Part shown: positions 7,645 to 10,829 of the stretch, piece by piece
Numbering within the stretch: position 1 is the first letter of the stretch
How the letters are laid out: the number at the start of each line of letters is the position of its first letter
Assembly (NCBI GenBank): GCA_036939355.1
Contig: JALLAP010000713.1
Coordinates: 1-10,829, forward strand
Direction of reading: 5' to 3'
DNA from: Thalassiosira profunda
Lineage: Eukaryota > Bacillariophyta > Thalassiosirophyceae > Thalassiosirales > Thalassiosiraceae
DNA: 10,829 nucleotides
Program-made: the position numbers and the translations under genes
The notes under the pieces: generated by a model
The model's database searches: none
The model's input: the letters and a program-made list of their open reading frames with translations, nothing else
Told to the model about the DNA's origin: nothing

Positions 7645-9141
7645 TTACATGAGCGTGGGACCGAACAGCTTCGCCAGCCACCCCACCGCCGCGCCCCCTT
7701 CGGCCTGGGCCTCCGCCTGCCGTTGCCTCTCCCGCAGCCGCTTCATCTTCTTTCGTTTCTTCGTCGCTGTTATTGCATTCTTTCGCTCGATCCACTCCTC
7801 CTTCGTCAACTCCTCGTGCAGTTTGTATCTCGCGTCGATCATAATCTCCTCCGCCACCCGGATGGCCTCTAATCTAGCAGCCTCGTCCGTCTCGTCCGAA
7901 GATACCTCTCGCTGGAGGAGGCAATCTGCGTCTGAGCACACGGTGACCCATTCGCCAGTGGCATCGCGGGCCCGAAAGAGATAATTGTTCCCAATTCCGA
8001 GGGCGATTCGAGAGCGGGCGATGAATGACGAGAAGGTGCTCGCTGGGTTGCCAATAAACGCGGTTGCCCCAACAGCCAAAGTAATGTCCCCGCCGATCCA
8101 TCTGCTGTCCTGAGGAACCACCCGCAGCAACGGCCCGAGCACCTTGTCGCGCTGCAATCGCATCAACACCGCGGGCTTCTGTCCATCGGTAATGACCACG
8201 ATGGGATGTCCCAGCATATTGAGCGGCGCCAGGATGGACTTGACATATTCCGGCGTCACCTTGAGCGCCGCCTCGGGATCGCACCCGGTGGCGTTGGCGC
8301 GCTGTTTGAGAAAATGCAACCCCGGCTTCCCCTCCATGTATCGCAAGTGAATGGCCGAGTAGATCGTGTCGCCTCCCTCGCCCCTCCTCGCCACAGCGCC
8401 GAAGACGGAGTCGATGCCGGAGCACATGTCACGACTCCGCACGCTGTAATTGTCGTATCCTCTCCCGTCGTTGCAATTGCGGAACAGCGTACGGAGTATC
8501 TGCATCTGGCTGGCCAGGTACCCCTCGTCCGGAGCGGGGCTCATGTAGAAGAACAGCTCTGCGGGATTCTTCGCCACTACTTCCCTGCCCTCCAATTCTT
8601 CCGGCGAGCGAATGACGAGGGCGCATAAATGTCGCTCCACGCTTTCCTTCCACCGCGGCTTCTCGTCATCGTCACTAGCGCCAGGTGCATTCCCGGTCAG
8701 GAAGAATTGCAATAGCACGTCCATCGCCCACCCCCGCTCGGCGATAGCCAACTGGTATCCCGCATCTCTTGCCAATTGTATCGCGTTGGTCAGCGATCGT
8801 AGCTGGTTGGCGGTGCGCCCGAAGGTCAAATGTCCCGAGAGGTAGAGCACGGGCGTCGCGGATGTGTATGGCGGACAGCTGGAATACAGTCGCTCGCCCA
8901 GATCGTGTTCATGATGGTAGCCCTGGGAGTTGGCACCGGGCGGAGTGCGGCCGCAGAGGGAGATCGGCTCGCCGGCCTCGACGATGGGTGCAGCTCCCGT
9001 TGCAGCGAGATGTCGCTCGGGTTGGTATGGCAGGTTCCCGGCGGGGTTGGACGTCAGTGCGCAGAGCCCCGCGAACCCCGCGGCGAGGGCGAGCGCCCCG
9101 AGGGGGCGGCGGAGCCTGGCGGCCCGTCGGCGGCCGACCAT
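7645..9141 (-). CDS. Gene E: type II membrane fucosyltransferase-like glycosyltransferase
   Basis: This 498-residue protein has a short Arg-rich head (MVGRRRAARLRR), a membrane anchor at about 13-29, a stem and a lumenal domain, the usual layout of Golgi glycosyltransferases. LTFGRTANQLRSLTNAI resembles the N-terminal region of GT-B fucosyltransferases. AIHLRYMEGK (H265, R267) corresponds to their HxR GDP-fucose-binding motif, and AFIGNPASTFSSFIARSRIAL (from about 361) to their late Asn/Ser/Phe-Ser motif. Conserved VVITDGQ and GGDITLAVGA lie between. GDP-fucose as donor is inference; no acceptor can be named. The tail after about residue 415 is strongly charged and helical with a KKRKKMKRLRERQR cluster, unlike gene F. 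The start at 9141 is chosen because it places the basic head before the anchor; the upstream Met at 9240 would add 33 uninformative residues. Paralog of gene F across a shared 313-base promoter. Confidence 0.85.
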   Translation of the reverse strand: MVGRRRAARLRRPLGALALAAGFAGLCALTSNPAGNLPYQPERHLAATGAAPIVEAGEPISLCGRTPPGANSQGYHHEHDLGERLYSSCPPYTSATPVLYLSGHLTFGRTANQLRSLTNAIQLARDAGYQLAIAERGWAMDVLLQFFLTGNAPGASDDDEKPRWKESVERHLCALVIRSPEELEGREVVAKNPAELFFYMSPAPDEGYLASQMQILRTLFRNCNDGRGYDNYSVRSRDMCSGIDSVFGAVARRGEGGDTIYSAIHLRYMEGKPGLHFLKQRANATGCDPEAALKVTPEYVKSILAPLNMLGHPIVVITDGQKPAVLMRLQRDKVLGPLLRVVPQDSRWIGGDITLAVGATAFIGNPASTFSSFIARSRIALGIGNNYLFRARDATGEWVTVCSDADCLLQREVSSDETDEAARLEAIRVAEEIMIDARYKLHEELTKEEWIERKNAITATKKRKKMKRLRERQRQAEAQAEGGAAVGWLAKLFGPTLM

Positions 9142-9454
9142 CTTTGCCTTGCAGAGTGGGGAGGGCGAGCATGAGGGGAAGGGTGGGGCTCTAATAGTAA
9201 TAGTTGTGTAGCTAAAGAAGACCCCAAAAAGTGACCCCATCCAATACTGATTCCTACGTCAAAGTGCGAAGGTGCACCTCTGTGTTCCGCTGACCAATGA
9301 CCACCTTGAGCTGCAAGTTGCCGCGCCTGGTCGGGCTTCCTCCTTGGGCACGCCTACCTCGACAGGAAGTCGTCTTTGGTTGGAGCCCCCGGTCTCTTCG
9401 CGCCGCAGTCTCCGAGGAGGTCTCGCCGTAACGTTGATCATTGGGTCCGAAGTG
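9142..9454. promoter_or_regulatory. Shared promoter space between divergent paralogs E and F
   Basis: This 313-base gap contains no supported gene. Possible sites are CCAAT at 9241-9245 and 9294-9298, its reverse ATTGG at 9440-9444, and TACGTCA at 9255-9261, a CRE-like bZIP half-site. No TATA box is evident. The region next to gene E (9142-9240) could be read as an N-terminal extension of E but is more likely its leader. CCAAT boxes are common at bidirectional promoters in other eukaryotes; use here is inferred. Confidence 0.45.
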
Positions 9455-10829
9455 ATGGACCGCCGCGCGACGAAACGACGCTCCCTCGGCCCGCTCTCCC
9501 TGCTCGCCGCCCTCTTGGCGCTCTATCTGTGGCCGGACAACCCCGCCGGCAACGTCGGACTGTCTCTCGAACCAGGACAGCGGCACCTCGAGGTGGTGCC
9601 CCCCGAGGGTCCGGAGGCGAGGCTGGAGGTCCAAGCGGCCGTCGATGCGTTCCTCGGGGGCCAGCCGCCCATCTCGGTCTGCGGCCGCACATCTTCCAAT
9701 TACAATTCAACGCCCGCCAATCTGCCGCCGCCCGAGCCCGCCGCCTGTCCCGCCTACGATCACCACAAGCCCATCCTTGTACTCGAGGGCTACATGACCT
9801 TTGGGCGCACGGGCAACCAGTTGGCGTCCCTGCAAAATGCGATGCAGTACGCGCACGATCGGGGCTGCGAATTGGGTATCATGCAAAAGTCGTGGGCGGC
9901 GGACGTGCTGTTGCAATTCTTCTTCGTCGGGGACTCAGTGGAAGGAGGCGGAAATGATGAGAGAATGGATGGTGCAGGGGAGGTCTGGGCGAAACGGATC
10001 GAGGAGGCGCTGTGCATCAAGGTCATAAAAGCGCCAGAGGAGGTGGAAGGACGAAGAGTGATACTGAGGAGTTCTGTTCAGCTGTTCTATTACCAGAGCA
10101 TCTCTCCCCACGAAGAACTGATCGCCCGGCAACTGCAAACCCTGCGCACCTTCTTTCGACATTACAACACCGGCGAGGGAACGGACAACTATGGCCGCCG
10201 AGCGTTGGACATGTGCGCGGGCCTCAACTACCTCTTTGGAGAGGAGGAGAGGGCAAGTGCCAAGTATTCCGTGATACACCTGCGTTATATGGAGGGCAAA
10301 CTCCAGCACATGAGGGGGGCGGCGGACCGGACTGGGTGCGATCCCCACGGCGCCGCCCACATGACTCCCGATTACGTCAAGTCAATCTTGGAACCGCTGG
10401 ACATGCTGGGCCGCCCGGTTGTGGTGATCACGGACGGGCAGCAGCCGCGGGCAATCAAGCGTCTGCAGGAGGACCCGGAGATTGGGGAGTGGATACGTCT
10501 GGTGCCGCAGGAGGTAGGTTGGATGGGCGGGGACATCGCACTCGCTGTCGGCGCTGACGCGTTTATAGGGAATCCAGCGAGTACGTTCTCGGGCTTCATC
10601 GCCGCCTCGCGGATAGCATTGGGCTACGGCCACAACTACCTCTTCCGCGCGCGCGACGCCAGCGGCCAGTGGACGGACGCGTGCGGCGTCGGCGGCGTCG
10701 AATGTATCTTCGACCGCCCGACGAACTACTTGCAGGCCAAATCTCAATCGGTGCTAGATTACCAAGCACACTATTGGATGATGACCGACAAGAGGCCAAG
10801 GAGGAAGCAGCGGGAGTGGAAGGTGCACC
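9455..10829 (+). CDS. Gene F: type II membrane fucosyltransferase-like paralog of gene E (3' end cut)
   Basis: The frame is open from the ATG at 9455 to the right edge (458 codons plus one base). It has a basic head (MDRRATKRRS), a membrane anchor at about 11-26 and a juxtamembrane NPAGN motif shared with gene E. The lumenal domain aligns with E throughout: MTFGRTGNQLASLQNAM, ADVLLQFFFVGD, VIHLRYMEGK (H275, R277), VVVITDGQ, MGGDIALAVGADAF, FIGNPASTFSGFIAASRIAL (from F370) and NYLFRARDASGQW. The HxR and the late Ser/Phe-Ser motifs suggest a GT-B fucosyltransferase-type fold, so a Golgi-located sugar transfer to glycoprotein or polysaccharide is likely; donor and acceptor are inferred. After about residue 420 the sequence diverges from E (ending KRPRRKQREWKVH at the edge). 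The closest alternative is another GDP-sugar transferase of the same superfamily. Confidence 0.85.
   Translation, partial: MDRRATKRRSLGPLSLLAALLALYLWPDNPAGNVGLSLEPGQRHLEVVPPEGPEARLEVQAAVDAFLGGQPPISVCGRTSSNYNSTPANLPPPEPAACPAYDHHKPILVLEGYMTFGRTGNQLASLQNAMQYAHDRGCELGIMQKSWAADVLLQFFFVGDSVEGGGNDERMDGAGEVWAKRIEEALCIKVIKAPEEVEGRRVILRSSVQLFYYQSISPHEELIARQLQTLRTFFRHYNTGEGTDNYGRRALDMCAGLNYLFGEEERASAKYSVIHLRYMEGKLQHMRGAADRTGCDPHGAAHMTPDYVKSILEPLDMLGRPVVVITDGQQPRAIKRLQEDPEIGEWIRLVPQEVGWMGGDIALAVGADAFIGNPASTFSGFIAASRIALGYGHNYLFRARDASGQWTDACGVGGVECIFDRPTNYLQAKSQSVLDYQAHYWMMTDKRPRRKQREWKVH

Noticed and set aside
9142..9240. N-terminal extension of gene E from the Met at 9240
   Set aside because: It adds 33 residues that would put a non-basic segment before the anchor and take up the shared promoter; the Met at 9141 gives a standard type II layout matching gene F.
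9376..9957. 193-codon + strand frame over the start of gene F
   Set aside because: It is in a different frame from the protein that aligns with gene E, and has Arg-rich random-like composition.
1..10829. Prokaryotic operon, mobile element, CRISPR or defence system reading
   Set aside because: Alternating strands, an intron, a eukaryotic proteasome subunit and type II membrane glycosyltransferases contradict a prokaryotic origin; no terminal repeats, transposase or spaced repeats were seen.

Overview
This window looks like nuclear DNA of a microbial eukaryote with a very compact genome. The clearest evidence is a 20S proteasome beta-6 subunit gene, a clean 76-nt GT-AG intron, two type II (Golgi-style) membrane glycosyltransferase-like proteins and a protein with an organelle-targeting-like N-terminus. 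Serine-, acidic- and proline-rich insertions, short intergenic gaps and a GC-rich background would suit a unicellular alga or stramenopile. That placement is inference; the sequence alone does not settle the lineage.

Six genes lie on strictly alternating strands: A (-, 1-589, cut by the window edge), B (+, 910-2598), C (-, 2618-6356, two exons), D (+, 6511-7614), E (-, 7645-9141) and F (+, 9455 to the right edge, cut). This gives three head-to-head intergenic spaces that can act as shared promoters (590-909, 6357-6510, 9142-9454). It also gives two tail-to-tail junctions with only 19 and 30 bases between stop codons.

Gene A encodes an unrecognised basic, nuclear-looking protein. Gene B encodes a protein with a basic N-terminal presequence and a C-terminal D...ExK motif like that of PD-(D/E)XK nucleases; its base composition is AT-richer than its neighbours. 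Gene C encodes an unrecognised protein of about 1220 residues with N-terminal membrane segments, a Cys/His cluster, an HExxH match, a long disordered middle and a helical end supplied by exon 2. Gene D is proteasome beta-6, with an approximately 90-residue insertion and an unusual hydrophobic N-terminus. Genes E and F are divergent paralogs of a fucosyltransferase-like family. No RNA genes, transposons, CRISPR arrays or prokaryotic operon signals were seen. No shared pathway joins the six genes; only E and F are clearly related.
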